Assembly: GCA_000824845.1 (NCBI GenBank)
Contig: CCNC01000042.1
Span: 1 to 64,000, forward strand
DNA length: 64,000 nt
Reading direction: 5' to 3'
Source: Mesorhizobium sp. ORS 3359
GTDB taxonomy: Bacteria; Pseudomonadota; Alphaproteobacteria; Rhizobiales; Rhizobiaceae
A model generated the notes under the pieces. It was not told where the DNA came from and made no database searches. It saw nothing but the letters and a program-made list of their open reading frames with translations. The position numbers and the translations under genes were made by a program. Shown piece after piece: positions 53,798 through 62,411 of the stretch. Positions within the stretch are counted from its first letter, which is position 1, and every line of letters starts with the position of its first letter.

Positions 53798-54804
53798 GCT
53801 CTACCGTCCTTGTGAATTACCTTCGGCTCGCACCCAACGGCATTGATATATTTATCTGCTTGTCCGTCGCTCAGAAACCGGCTGAGAGGTTTCGGCTTTC
53901 CTCTTTGCGGCCCCCTCTTGTGCGTGTCATAGGTAGGCTCGCAGTTGAATTTGAAATCATAGGCCTCCACCGCATTGTGCGGCCCTGGCGGCGGAGGCGG
54001 ACTACTGACGACGACGTCGGCCTTGAAGCCTGCGCCGCCCTCCGAGAAATAAGTGCTTTTCCACACGCCGGCAGTGCTTTCGCCTGCGTCTTTGGCGGCG
54101 TTGTATGCGTTGTTCGCCGCCGATCGGGCGTTTGCGTCGGCCTCGGGACTGCTAGGTCTTCCATTGCGATCGTAGGGCACTTCACTATCGATCGTCGGAT
54201 CAGCGTCGGGGTTCTTCTCCTTCCATTTTTTGATCTCGTTCTCGCAACATTTATGCTTTTTAGTTCCTAGAGCGGTGCAGTCGGCACCGCTTGGTGCAGG
54301 TGGGCAAAACTTTTTTGTCCCGTCCGGTTTCTTCTCATCATTGTTGACATCCTTGTTGCATTTTTCTGCGATCTCTTTGAGGCCGGGCGCCGGATTCAGC
54401 GGGTCGAGATCTCCCGCCAGATCCACGGTGTTCTTGTCATTGTGGAATTTCTTATCTGTGTGGCGGCAAGCGTTCTTGCCATCCATTTTAACGTCGAACG
54501 AGTAAGTGATCCAATCCGTCGCCTTCTTGAAAACATTCGATTTAACGCCGCCGACCGTGCCCGGTTCGTCGCCCGAACTCATTCCGTATTGGGAGCCTTT
54601 GATAGCGATCATCTTGCCGCCCTTGGCAAAGACCGTGGTTGTGCCATCCTTGAGTGTGCTCTGGTTGGCGATGTTGGGGTAAGGCAAAGGGATTGGTCCA
54701 CCGGGACTGGGCGTCTTGCAGACATCCGGTATCGTTGCGATCGACACTCCGATCGTCCCTTTATAGGTCAGACCGAGGCTGTTGACGACGATGTGGGTAG
54801 GCAT
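53791..54804 (-). CDS. DUF4150 PAAR-like protein with C-terminal nuclease-like toxin domain
   Basis: A 337-residue T6SS effector. The N-terminus (about 1-125) is the PAAR-like DUF4150 domain: PDVCKTPSPGGPIPLPYPNIA, GDEPGTVGGVKSN, and a HTDKKFHN stretch. A Cys/Lys-rich linker (CCENEIKKWKEK) follows. The C-terminal segment (about 255-337) has FKADVVVSS, then EAYDFKFN and SDGQADKYINAVG. Asp263, Asp283 and Lys285 plus the later Gln fit the PD-(D/E)xK nuclease signature, so a DNase is likely. It would sit at the tip of VgrG. Start at 54804 overlaps the ketosynthase-like stop (ATGA). DUF2169 and ketosynthase-like genes upstream probably help folding and loading. Confidence 0.78.
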   Translation of the reverse strand: MPTHIVVNSLGLTYKGTIGVSIATIPDVCKTPSPGGPIPLPYPNIANQSTLKDGTTTVFAKGGKMIAIKGSQYGMSSGDEPGTVGGVKSNVFKKATDWITYSFDVKMDGKNACRHTDKKFHNDKNTVDLAGDLDPLNPAPGLKEIAEKCNKDVNNDEKKPDGTKKFCPPAPSGADCTALGTKKHKCCENEIKKWKEKNPDADPTIDSEVPYDRNGRPSSPEADANARSAANNAYNAAKDAGESTAGVWKSTYFSEGGAGFKADVVVSSPPPPPGPHNAVEAYDFKFNCEPTYDTHKRGPQRGKPKPLSRFLSDGQADKYINAVGCEPKVIHKDGRAC

Positions 54805-55862
54805 CAGGCGCTCCTTCTCGGGCCACCCAACAAGGTGGCTGCCCGCGCGCCATATTCGGAGCCGGCCCAGATCAGCGATAGCGGCCCATTTTGATAACCG
54901 CGCGTTTCTGCCTCGGCGACGAGGCTGACGAAGAGCGGCCCTGACGCGGCGCCGACATCGCCCCAACAGTCGGCCGGCGTCTCGAAATCGGCAGCATCCT
55001 TGAAGCGGCCAGGATTGCGCAGGACAGCGAAACCATACTCATTGCCGCGATAGCGTTCGCCGTTCATGTCGCAAATGATACGATCGACCGGATCAACTGG
55101 CGCGTCTTCGAACAGACAACGGAAGGCCGCACCCAGCCCTTCGCCGAGCACGACGGTCTCGGTCTTGATCCTGTTTTCTTCGCTTGCCGTGGAGACACCC
55201 ACGATTTCGAGCAAAGGCTTCAACCCATACGCGCGTGCTGTCGTCAATTTCGTCAGCAGGCAGAATCCCGCTGCCTCGCCAGGGCAGAAGCCATAGATGT
55301 TGCCCTCAGAATGGAGTTGCTCGTTTTTGTCCAGCCACTCCAGAGTCTCCGGCTCGAGATAGGTATCGACCCCGCCTGCCAGGCAGAATCGAGCTTTCCC
55401 CTCACGCAGCGTTTTACACGCATGATAAATCGCGAGCAGCCCGCCGGCGTGACCGCCGGCCGTCGATCCACCACCTTCGAGGACGACTTGCTGGGATAAC
55501 CGACTGCGCAATTTGGTGTTGACCTGCACAGCGAAACCCACGGGCTGTCCCGGCCGTGCTTCACCGGTCGAGAGGATGAGCGAAACCTCGGTCGGCAGCG
55601 TTGAAGCCATCAATGGCCGCAATGCGTCCTGTGCCGGCGAAACAGCGATTTCTACCGCACGCTCTGCGCCAGGAAGCGTTACATCGATGCCGATGTCGCG
55701 CGTCACCTTCATCGGCTCGCCGAAGCGATCGATCATGTAGGGATGGTCCTGAATTGCCGAGATGCCGGCGCGGACCGCGGCCGCGCTCGATGCCGCGTCA
55801 AAACCCAGCGGTGTACGGGCTCCAACGCCAACGACGACGATTGTGTCACGGTAGGTCATCAT
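54804..55862 (-). CDS. Ketosynthase-like (thiolase-fold) T6SS accessory protein
   Basis: A 352-residue protein of the beta-ketoacyl-ACP synthase superfamily, starting with MTYRDTIVVVGVGARTPLGFDA and containing AGGVDTYLEPETLEWLDKNEQL, NIYGFCPGEAAGFCLLTKL and DVGAASGPLFVSLVAEAETRGY. The position of the nucleophile Cys reads GGGSTAGGHAGGLLAIYHA, with no Cys, so acyl condensation is unlikely. Members next to DUF2169 and DUF4150 genes are thought to be effector-loading or chaperone proteins. Double ATG at 55862/55859 overlaps the DUF2169 stop. Confidence 0.75.
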   Translation of the reverse strand: MMTYRDTIVVVGVGARTPLGFDAASSAAAVRAGISAIQDHPYMIDRFGEPMKVTRDIGIDVTLPGAERAVEIAVSPAQDALRPLMASTLPTEVSLILSTGEARPGQPVGFAVQVNTKLRSRLSQQVVLEGGGSTAGGHAGGLLAIYHACKTLREGKARFCLAGGVDTYLEPETLEWLDKNEQLHSEGNIYGFCPGEAAGFCLLTKLTTARAYGLKPLLEIVGVSTASEENRIKTETVVLGEGLGAAFRCLFEDAPVDPVDRIICDMNGERYRGNEYGFAVLRNPGRFKDAADFETPADCWGDVGAASGPLFVSLVAEAETRGYQNGPLSLIWAGSEYGARAATLLGGPRRSA

Positions 55863-56917
55863 TGCTGTCCTTCCGCCAGCCATACACCTGTCGCCGCGAT
55901 TTTTGGCGAAATGCCAATACGCTTTCTGATGCTCAAGCTCGTCATCTTCAGACGCTCTTCGTCATAGGGCACCGGCAGAGTCGACATCCAGGTGATCGAG
56001 AACTGTCTGAGATCGGGCTTGATGCGCAGGGTGTGGATGGCGGCTTCGCCGTTCTTGCGGTCCGGCCGATTGTAGAACTCGGTCGTCATGTCGAAGGTGA
56101 TGCGCGGCAGCAGGAACTGCAGGAATCCGTCGGAGGTGAAATTCCCGAGCCGCACCTCTTCGTAGCCGATGAGCGGTGCCTTAGTCTGCTGGTCCTCCGG
56201 CGCGCATTGGTAGTACATGCGGCTGAAATCGAGAGGCAGAAGCGGATCGCGGGTTTTCTCCCACTCCTCGCCGTATGTGCCCGCATATTTCATGCGTGGC
56301 AGCCAGTGTCGAGCCACCGGGCCGAAGCCAGCGGGCTTGCCGCTTCTGTGATCACGATAGGGTGCATCCGGATACTGAAAATTGGGTCCGGTCCTGCCAA
56401 TCAACCGCTGAGGATCGACGGCAAATCCGGTGCCGACAGGATTGCGCTGATCCCAATCCGGTTTCGATGCCTCCCTATCCGTGCCACCATACGTTCGGCG
56501 CCAACTGATCGGTATTTTCGTGAATGGCTCCGCCCGGCTCATTCGCACCGACACTGGGCCAGGCATGAACACACGATCACCTACCACGTTGAGGGTCTTG
56601 TCCAGATCGCCGACCTTTATGCGTGCCATACTCTCAACATTCGGGTGGCCACCAGGCGCGTAGACATGTCCTTCAACCAGAATGTCGGTATGCTTTTTCT
56701 CGAGATTGAGATCGGTCTCGTCGAGCAGTTCGTTCGGGTCGGCGCCATAGACCGGGGCCAGGTTCACAGGAGTCTGGTCCTTCAAGAGACGCTGTTTGCC
56801 GTCAGGGCCAATCTCAAACGACGCTTTGATCGCAATCAGCCAAACCTCGTGGCCGCGCTCGTCACGCGTCCAGCTTTCCTGGGCAGCGAATGGCGTATCG
56901 TTGGACAGTATCCACAT
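55859..56917 (-). CDS. DUF2169 adaptor/chaperone
   Basis: A 352-residue cytoplasmic protein with the DUF2169 pattern: KASFEIGPDGKQRLLKDQTPV, KKHTDILVEGHVYAPGG, PISWRRTYGGTDREA, NPVGTGF and WLPRMKYAGTYGEEWEKTRDPLLP with DFSRMYYQCAPEDQQ. In Agrobacterium a DUF2169 protein is needed to deliver a PAAR-linked DNase effector, so here it should load the downstream DUF4150 toxin on VgrG. First gene of the effector run on the minus strand; 93 bases separate it from tagF. Confidence 0.87.
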   Translation of the reverse strand: MWILSNDTPFAAQESWTRDERGHEVWLIAIKASFEIGPDGKQRLLKDQTPVNLAPVYGADPNELLDETDLNLEKKHTDILVEGHVYAPGGHPNVESMARIKVGDLDKTLNVVGDRVFMPGPVSVRMSRAEPFTKIPISWRRTYGGTDREASKPDWDQRNPVGTGFAVDPQRLIGRTGPNFQYPDAPYRDHRSGKPAGFGPVARHWLPRMKYAGTYGEEWEKTRDPLLPLDFSRMYYQCAPEDQQTKAPLIGYEEVRLGNFTSDGFLQFLLPRITFDMTTEFYNRPDRKNGEAAIHTLRIKPDLRQFSITWMSTLPVPYDEERLKMTSLSIRKRIGISPKIAATGVWLAEGQQ

Positions 56918-57010
56918 TTAGGCAACGCGTCCCTAGGTAGCCACCGAGCCTCAAGCACCTTCAAAAGAAGCAGTTTTGGAAAACATCCTCTGTGCTCGAT
57001 TTCACTTGCA

Positions 57011-57553
57011 TCAGCTGGTCTCCCAACTAGCCGCGAAGATCTGCTCGAGCGTCGGCTGCGGTGCCTGCGGATCGACGTCGAAAATATCCGTATGCGCGGT
57101 CCACATGACGAGACCGTCGATGACTTCGCTCTCGCCGTCGACAGATGGCACGGGCAGACCGCCCAGCGCCGCGTCGAGCTCGTCGGGCGTCAACTCTCCA
57201 CCTTGCGCGGCAAGCGCCGCATTCTCGACCCCTTCGAACCACGCGTCTGCGTAAGCCAGCTTGAGGGGTGCTTCCGACAGCCTTGCGACGACGCTCAACG
57301 GAAATTGCCGGCCAACCCGGTCGGCGCTTTGCAGCACGATGCCCGCCGAAGCGCCGAAGGAAGCGGTGCCGGCCAGAAAGCGCAAGGCCGTGCCTGTCGG
57401 CCAGGTTTCTACCCCGAACAGCGGCACGATGTGCTGCGCCAGCCAGCGGTCCCACACGCGCACGAAATCGCCCGGCACCCTGCGCGTCACGAAATCGCCG
57501 GCGGCGGGCATCTTGCCGTAGAAGCCGGGCAGGATCAGATCTGCGGCGGACAT
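57011..57553 (-). CDS. tagF: T6SS-associated protein TagF
   Basis: Cytoplasmic protein of 180 residues with LPGFYGKMPAAGDFVTRRVP at the start, FRxW-like VWDRWLAQHIVP, and GLVMWTAHTDIFDV near the end, matching TagF (SciT/BMA_A0400 family). TagF represses T6SS post-translationally, in some species by trapping the FHA protein. Start at 57553 overlaps the end of tssM by about 19 bases. An earlier start in the same frame would sit inside tssM and is unlikely. Confidence 0.88.
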   Translation of the reverse strand: MSAADLILPGFYGKMPAAGDFVTRRVPGDFVRVWDRWLAQHIVPLFGVETWPTGTALRFLAGTASFGASAGIVLQSADRVGRQFPLSVVARLSEAPLKLAYADAWFEGVENAALAAQGGELTPDELDAALGGLPVPSVDGESEVIDGLVMWTAHTDIFDVDPQAPQPTLEQIFAASWETS

Positions 57554-60500
57554 GTGAACTTCTTGAACATCTCTAACGTGTAGGGGTTCTCGACGCTGGC
57601 CGCCTTGAGCTCGAAATCGGCCCACATTCCCTTCGTGCCGAGCCGCAGGCTGTAGACGTCGGTGAGCTTGGTTGCGTTGAAGCGGCCGCCGCGCAGCATT
57701 CTGAGCCACGCCCAGCTGCCGGTCTCGTTGAGCATCACTTCGGGCGAGCCGTCGACCGGCTGGAAGGCGAGCGAGATCACGCCTGTGCCGTCCTTGCCCG
57801 GCCATGTCATCGGCTGCGGCCTCGTCGCGTTGTTGTAATAGACGAGGTTCTGGCCATCGAGGTTGAGCGTCACCCGCGTCACGTTGGGCGACAGGTCCTT
57901 CGGCTCCAGCGTGAAATTCATCACCGGTCCTGTGCCGCCTGGGAAGAGATCGTCGCGGATGTGGCGCGCCTGCTCGAAGGCTGCCAGCGCCGCCGGATCG
58001 AGGCCGAAATCGGCGCGCCATTTCCACGGCTCGCTGGCGGTGTCGACATAGTTGATCAGATGGTCGTTGGTGAAGGCGTCGATCAGGCCGGTCGGCCCGA
58101 ACAGGCGCTGGAAGTCGCGCACATTGACGTCGACGGCGCTGTCCGGGCTGAATGGATAGCGGTTGTTGAGCGCCGCCTGGCAGAAGGGCAGGATGTCGGC
58201 GCGCCAGATGGCGTTGAGCTCATTGGTGACCGCCTTTTGCGACAGGCCGCTGGTGTCGCCGGCAATGCCGCCCAGCCAGTCGTTGATCGGCGAGGGCAGG
58301 ATCTGCGCTTGTCTCGCGACCGCGCCCGTCAGTTCGGCCAGCCCGCCCTGCTTCTTGATGGCGTCCTGCGGATCGGGGTTGGCGGTCACGGTCTGCAGCA
58401 CGTTTGACAGCGCCGTCAGCGCCACCACGGCGGCATCGAGCGCCGGCGGCTGGCCGTCGACCTGGGCGATCGTGCCCTTTAGCGGCTTGAAATGCTCGGC
58501 CACCAGGCTGCCGGTCATGTCGACCTGATCGGCCGAGCCCGCGCGCGGCAACAGTTTCGCTCCCGTCTTCACCACCTTGCCCAATTTGCCGAGCTTGCTG
58601 AGCAGCTTCGAACCGGTCTTGGCGGCGCCGCCGCTCTTGTCGTCGGCCGCCGCGTCGTCGGAGCGGGTGAGGTCCGTTTCTTGCACCACCGCGGTCAGCA
58701 GGCGCTTCAGCGCGGAGTCGGCGCTGGAAAGATCCTTGAGGTTCTCGCTGGCGACGTTGAGATCGGTCAGCGGCGCCAGCCGCATGTCGCGCAGGAAGGA
58801 ATCCCACTGCGCGATATAGTCGTCGTAATAGAGCTTCAGGATATCTTCCGACAGCGCGGAGACCGACGTCTCCGAATTCTCCGAGCAGCCGCCGGCAAAC
58901 ACCGCCCGGTCGAGCGCCGCCTGGCCGGCGACATCCTCGACCCGGTCGAGGATCGCATCATGGAAGCCGGCATAGGTGTAAGGGCCTGGAACGCCGACAC
59001 GCAGCGTCTTGTCGGAGCGGCGCGCGAACACCTTGGCGCCGTTCGGTCCGGCGAAATTGGCCGGCACCCATTCCTTGACCGCCGCCACTTCCGGGTCGGC
59101 CAGCAACTGCTTATAGGCGCGCTCCGGCAGCGAGATCGTACACACCGTCTTCAGCGCCTCGGCGACCAGCTCCTTGTCCGGCGCGATGTAGCTGTCGTCG
59201 ACCGCCATGCGGCGGATCGCGGCAAGCTGGTGCTCTTCGGCGTCCGCGGTCGGGAAGGGCGGCGCGGGCGCGAATTGCGGCAGGCTGTTCACCCACCAAT
59301 TCTGCACGAAATCGGTGTCCATCTGCGACAGGCCGGTCATCATGCGGTAGGTCTTCAGCGCGCCGAGCATGAAATCCGGGTCGCGGATCTGCCGCCACAT
59401 CGTGGCTTCGAGCAACGCGACCATATGCGGCTCGAGCACGTTGCGCAGCGCATGGTCGTAAGTGTCGGTCTGCGCCCGCACCAGCTCGGCCGAGGCGGTC
59501 GGTCCGAGCAGATTGTGGACGGCATCCGGCGGCGCGGTGCGGGCAGCTGCCACCGCGTCCATCGCCGCCAGCGCACCGTCCATGGTCGGCTGCTCGACCG
59601 CGGCCGGCATGGCGGCGACGTCGGTCAGAGGCTGCTGCAATGCCTCGAACTGACCGGCCTGTTCGGTGATCGCGTTGCGGTTGTCGAGATAGGACCAGGT
59701 GAACAGTCCGCCCGCGAGCAGGGCTGCAAGAGCGCAGGCGGCCGCAGCTCCGCGCCAGATCCAGGCGCGGCGGCGCTGCGCCAGCGGATCGAACGTGCCG
59801 AGGCCGGCCTCCTTGAAGATAACTTCGGTGAGCAGATTGCGCAGGAAGAAGCTGCGCTTCTCGACACGCGCCGCCGGCATAGCGCGGCGCGGCGGCAGGC
59901 CGAAGGATGAGGACAGCGCCGCGGTCAGCCGGTCGATCGGCGCGCCTTCCTGTGTCGCCGAGGTCAGGTAGAGGCCGCGCAGCCAGGCGGCTTCCTCGTA
60001 ACGGCTCTCGCCGAACATCGCCTCGACCAGCACCTGGATCGGCTCCGACAGGCTGGCGAGTTGCGCCGGGAAACGGAAGATCTCGGCGCGCTGGCCGAGC
60101 TTGTCCTCGTCCTCGAGCCGCGGCACCAGCCGCCGCTCCAGCTCGGAGGCGAGCCTGGCAAGCTCCGTCTGGATGGTGCCGGCGTTGACGCGGGCGTCGA
60201 GCGGAAAAGTCGTGCCCCACACCTGCTCGCGCGCCGTCGTCGACAGGCCGCCGAAGAAGGCTTCGAAGCCTTTGATCAGATCGGCCTTGGTCAGCATCAG
60301 ATAGACGGGCAGGCGGATCTCCAGCCGGTCGTTCAGCTCCGCCAGCCGGCGGCGGATTTTCCGGCCATGCGCCTTGATCGCCTCGTCGCCCTCGGACAGC
60401 GCGTCAATCGACAACGCGACGATGACGCCGTTGAGCGCACGGCGGCCCCGGTGCTTTTTGAGCAGGTCGAGGAAGCCCAGCCACTCCGCCGCGTCGACAT

Positions 60501-61077
60501 CCGGCTGGCTCTCCTGCTGGACGTAGCGGCCGGCGGTGTCGATCAGCACCGCGTTCTCGGAAAAGAACCAGTCGCAATTGCGCGTGCCGCCGACGCCCTG
60601 CAGGTCGTCGGTCAGGTCGATCGGGAAATTGAGGCCCGACTGGCGCAGTGCCGTGGTCTTGCCGGTGGCCGGCGGACCGACGATCACATACCAGGGCATC
60701 TCGCGCAGAAATTTCCGGCCGCCGAGCTTGCGCCGCTTGAGCTCGGCCATCACCTCACCGAACTTGGCGCCGACGGCCGCGACGCTCTCCTCTCCAGGCG
60801 TGAGCTGCTTTTCCTGAACAGGCGCCGCGATCTCGGCGACGAACATGCGGTTGGCGCGGATCGCGCGGCGCTGCGCGATGATCAGCCAGATCAGCCACAG
60901 GATGATCAGCCCGGCGATGATGGCGATGCGCACATTGTCGGATTCGAACGGCGCGTAAGGGCCGACCTGCACGATCGGCCCGAACACCCAGATCAGCAGC
61001 GAGAGCAGCGCGATGCCGATCAGCGTCCACAGGAAACGCGAGGTAATGACGGCCCAGAGGAAGCGCAGGATGAACAT
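57535..61077 (-). CDS. tssM: T6SS membrane protein TssM (IcmF), first copy
   Basis: Inner-membrane TssM of 1180 residues. Helices at about 12-35 and 50-68, then a cytoplasmic domain with Walker A GPPATGKT (134-141) and GGTRNCDWFFSENAVLIDTAGRY. A third helix lies at about 440-460 and a long periplasmic IcmF region ends in FNATKLTDVYSLRLGTKGMW. NNRYPFSPDSAVDVNVRDF is the conserved C-terminal block. It follows tssL by two bases and is followed by tagF. It is clearly homologous to, but diverged from, the tssM at 41502-45032: the Walker loops differ (ATGK versus GAGK). Confidence 0.94.
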   Translation of the reverse strand: MFILRFLWAVITSRFLWTLIGIALLSLLIWVFGPIVQVGPYAPFESDNVRIAIIAGLIILWLIWLIIAQRRAIRANRMFVAEIAAPVQEKQLTPGEESVAAVGAKFGEVMAELKRRKLGGRKFLREMPWYVIVGPPATGKTTALRQSGLNFPIDLTDDLQGVGGTRNCDWFFSENAVLIDTAGRYVQQESQPDVDAAEWLGFLDLLKKHRGRRALNGVIVALSIDALSEGDEAIKAHGRKIRRRLAELNDRLEIRLPVYLMLTKADLIKGFEAFFGGLSTTAREQVWGTTFPLDARVNAGTIQTELARLASELERRLVPRLEDEDKLGQRAEIFRFPAQLASLSEPIQVLVEAMFGESRYEEAAWLRGLYLTSATQEGAPIDRLTAALSSSFGLPPRRAMPAARVEKRSFFLRNLLTEVIFKEAGLGTFDPLAQRRRAWIWRGAAAACALAALLAGGLFTWSYLDNRNAITEQAGQFEALQQPLTDVAAMPAAVEQPTMDGALAAMDAVAAARTAPPDAVHNLLGPTASAELVRAQTDTYDHALRNVLEPHMVALLEATMWRQIRDPDFMLGALKTYRMMTGLSQMDTDFVQNWWVNSLPQFAPAPPFPTADAEEHQLAAIRRMAVDDSYIAPDKELVAEALKTVCTISLPERAYKQLLADPEVAAVKEWVPANFAGPNGAKVFARRSDKTLRVGVPGPYTYAGFHDAILDRVEDVAGQAALDRAVFAGGCSENSETSVSALSEDILKLYYDDYIAQWDSFLRDMRLAPLTDLNVASENLKDLSSADSALKRLLTAVVQETDLTRSDDAAADDKSGGAAKTGSKLLSKLGKLGKVVKTGAKLLPRAGSADQVDMTGSLVAEHFKPLKGTIAQVDGQPPALDAAVVALTALSNVLQTVTANPDPQDAIKKQGGLAELTGAVARQAQILPSPINDWLGGIAGDTSGLSQKAVTNELNAIWRADILPFCQAALNNRYPFSPDSAVDVNVRDFQRLFGPTGLIDAFTNDHLINYVDTASEPWKWRADFGLDPAALAAFEQARHIRDDLFPGGTGPVMNFTLEPKDLSPNVTRVTLNLDGQNLVYYNNATRPQPMTWPGKDGTGVISLAFQPVDGSPEVMLNETGSWAWLRMLRGGRFNATKLTDVYSLRLGTKGMWADFELKAASVENPYTLEMFKKFTCPPQI

Positions 61078-61078
61078 C

Positions 61079-62407
61079 TCAGAGCCTCTTCTCGACCAGG
61101 ACCTCGACGCGCCGGTTGAGCGCGCGGCCCTCGCGCGTCGAATTGTCGGCTACCGGATCGGTTTCGGCGCGGCCTTCGGATGAGATGCTCTCTGGCGGCA
61201 CACCCGCCTGCACCAGAAGCTTGGCTATGGTCTCGGCGCGCGCTTCCGACAGGCGCTGGTTGCTGGCCAGCGGGTTCGACTTCTGCAGGCGCACATTGTC
61301 GGTATGGCCGACGACCGTGATCTTTCCGATCAGCTCCTTGTTGTCGAGGATCACCTTGGCGATAGATTGGATCAGCGGCTCGTAACCCTCGGTCAGCGTC
61401 GGGCGCGACGACTGGAACAGCTCGGGATTGGAGGACTGGATGATGAGCTTCGCCAGCGAGACGCTCTCGGTGCCGCTGAGCGCGCCCTTCAGCTCGTCCG
61501 GAGCCGCGGCCTTGAACTCCGGCAGCAGCGCGAAATCGACCGGCTGCGGCGCTTCGGGTTCGGGCGCATCCTGCTTGGGCGCGGCGCGGGTGACGTCGCC
61601 GCGCGAGGCCGGCGGCAGCGTGCGCACCAGCGCGGAAAGCTCGACCGCCTGGCTGCTCAAGCCCATCGACAGGCCGACATAGGCGGCGGCGGCGACGACA
61701 ATCGCGGCAAGCGCCATCACCCAGATCGGCACGATGAAGCGCTGCGGCTCGTCGGACGCGATCACGCCTTTCCAGTTCGGCGACAGCGGCGAATCCTCGG
61801 CATCCGCATTGCGCAGGAAGCGTGCCGCGGCAACGCGCACCGCATTGAGCGAACGGTCGCCGGCCCGCCCAGGCACCCGGTATTTGCCGCGGAAGCCGAG
61901 CGCCAGGCAGTAATATTGCAGCTCCAGCATCTCGCGGTCGCGGTTGGGATGCCGCTCCAGTTCGTCGAGGCGCGTGAAGAACTGCGTGCCGGCATCGACG
62001 TCGCCGCGCAGCATGACCACAAGCGGCTGGCGCGGCCATGCGCTGGCGCCGCCCCATGGCGTGTTGAGCGCAAGGTCGTCGAGCAGCGCCGCCACCGCCC
62101 AGGCCGCCTGGTCGGCGCGCTCCAGCGATGAGCCCGCGGCAACAGCGGCGTCGCGCGCCCGCACCAGCTCGTCGAGCAGGCGCGTGCGCATCACTTCCGG
62201 GTTCTCCGGCGCCAGCGCGCTTTCGAGCTCCGGCGCGAATTCGAGCAACGGCGCGAAGATGTTGATCAGCGTGTTGGGATGGGCGCGCGCCCGCTTGACC
62301 GGCGCGCCCGGCGCCAGCGGCGCCATCGGCCGGGGCGCCGCACCGGTCAGCCGGATGCGTGTGCGCTCGCGATCCTCCGACAGTCCGAAGGGATCATCCC
62401 GGCTCAT
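61079..62407 (-). CDS. tssL: T6SS membrane protein TssL (DotU) with OmpA domain, first copy
   Basis: A 442-residue evolved TssL. DotU domain at about 45-205 (NTLINIFAPLLEFAPEL, LELQYYCLALGFRGKYRV). A helix follows at about 220-245 (IVPIWVMALAAIVVAAAAYVG), then an OmpA_C domain at about 325-440 (VVGHTDNVRLQKSNPLASNQ, NRRVEVLVE). It should attach the T6SS membrane complex to the peptidoglycan. It lies between tssK and tssM with two- to four-base gaps. The other tssL is at 45032-46564; the two differ in length and N-terminus. Confidence 0.93.
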   Translation of the reverse strand: MSRDDPFGLSEDRERTRIRLTGAAPRPMAPLAPGAPVKRARAHPNTLINIFAPLLEFAPELESALAPENPEVMRTRLLDELVRARDAAVAAGSSLERADQAAWAVAALLDDLALNTPWGGASAWPRQPLVVMLRGDVDAGTQFFTRLDELERHPNRDREMLELQYYCLALGFRGKYRVPGRAGDRSLNAVRVAAARFLRNADAEDSPLSPNWKGVIASDEPQRFIVPIWVMALAAIVVAAAAYVGLSMGLSSQAVELSALVRTLPPASRGDVTRAAPKQDAPEPEAPQPVDFALLPEFKAAAPDELKGALSGTESVSLAKLIIQSSNPELFQSSRPTLTEGYEPLIQSIAKVILDNKELIGKITVVGHTDNVRLQKSNPLASNQRLSEARAETIAKLLVQAGVPPESISSEGRAETDPVADNSTREGRALNRRVEVLVEKRL

Positions 62408-62411
62408 GACC

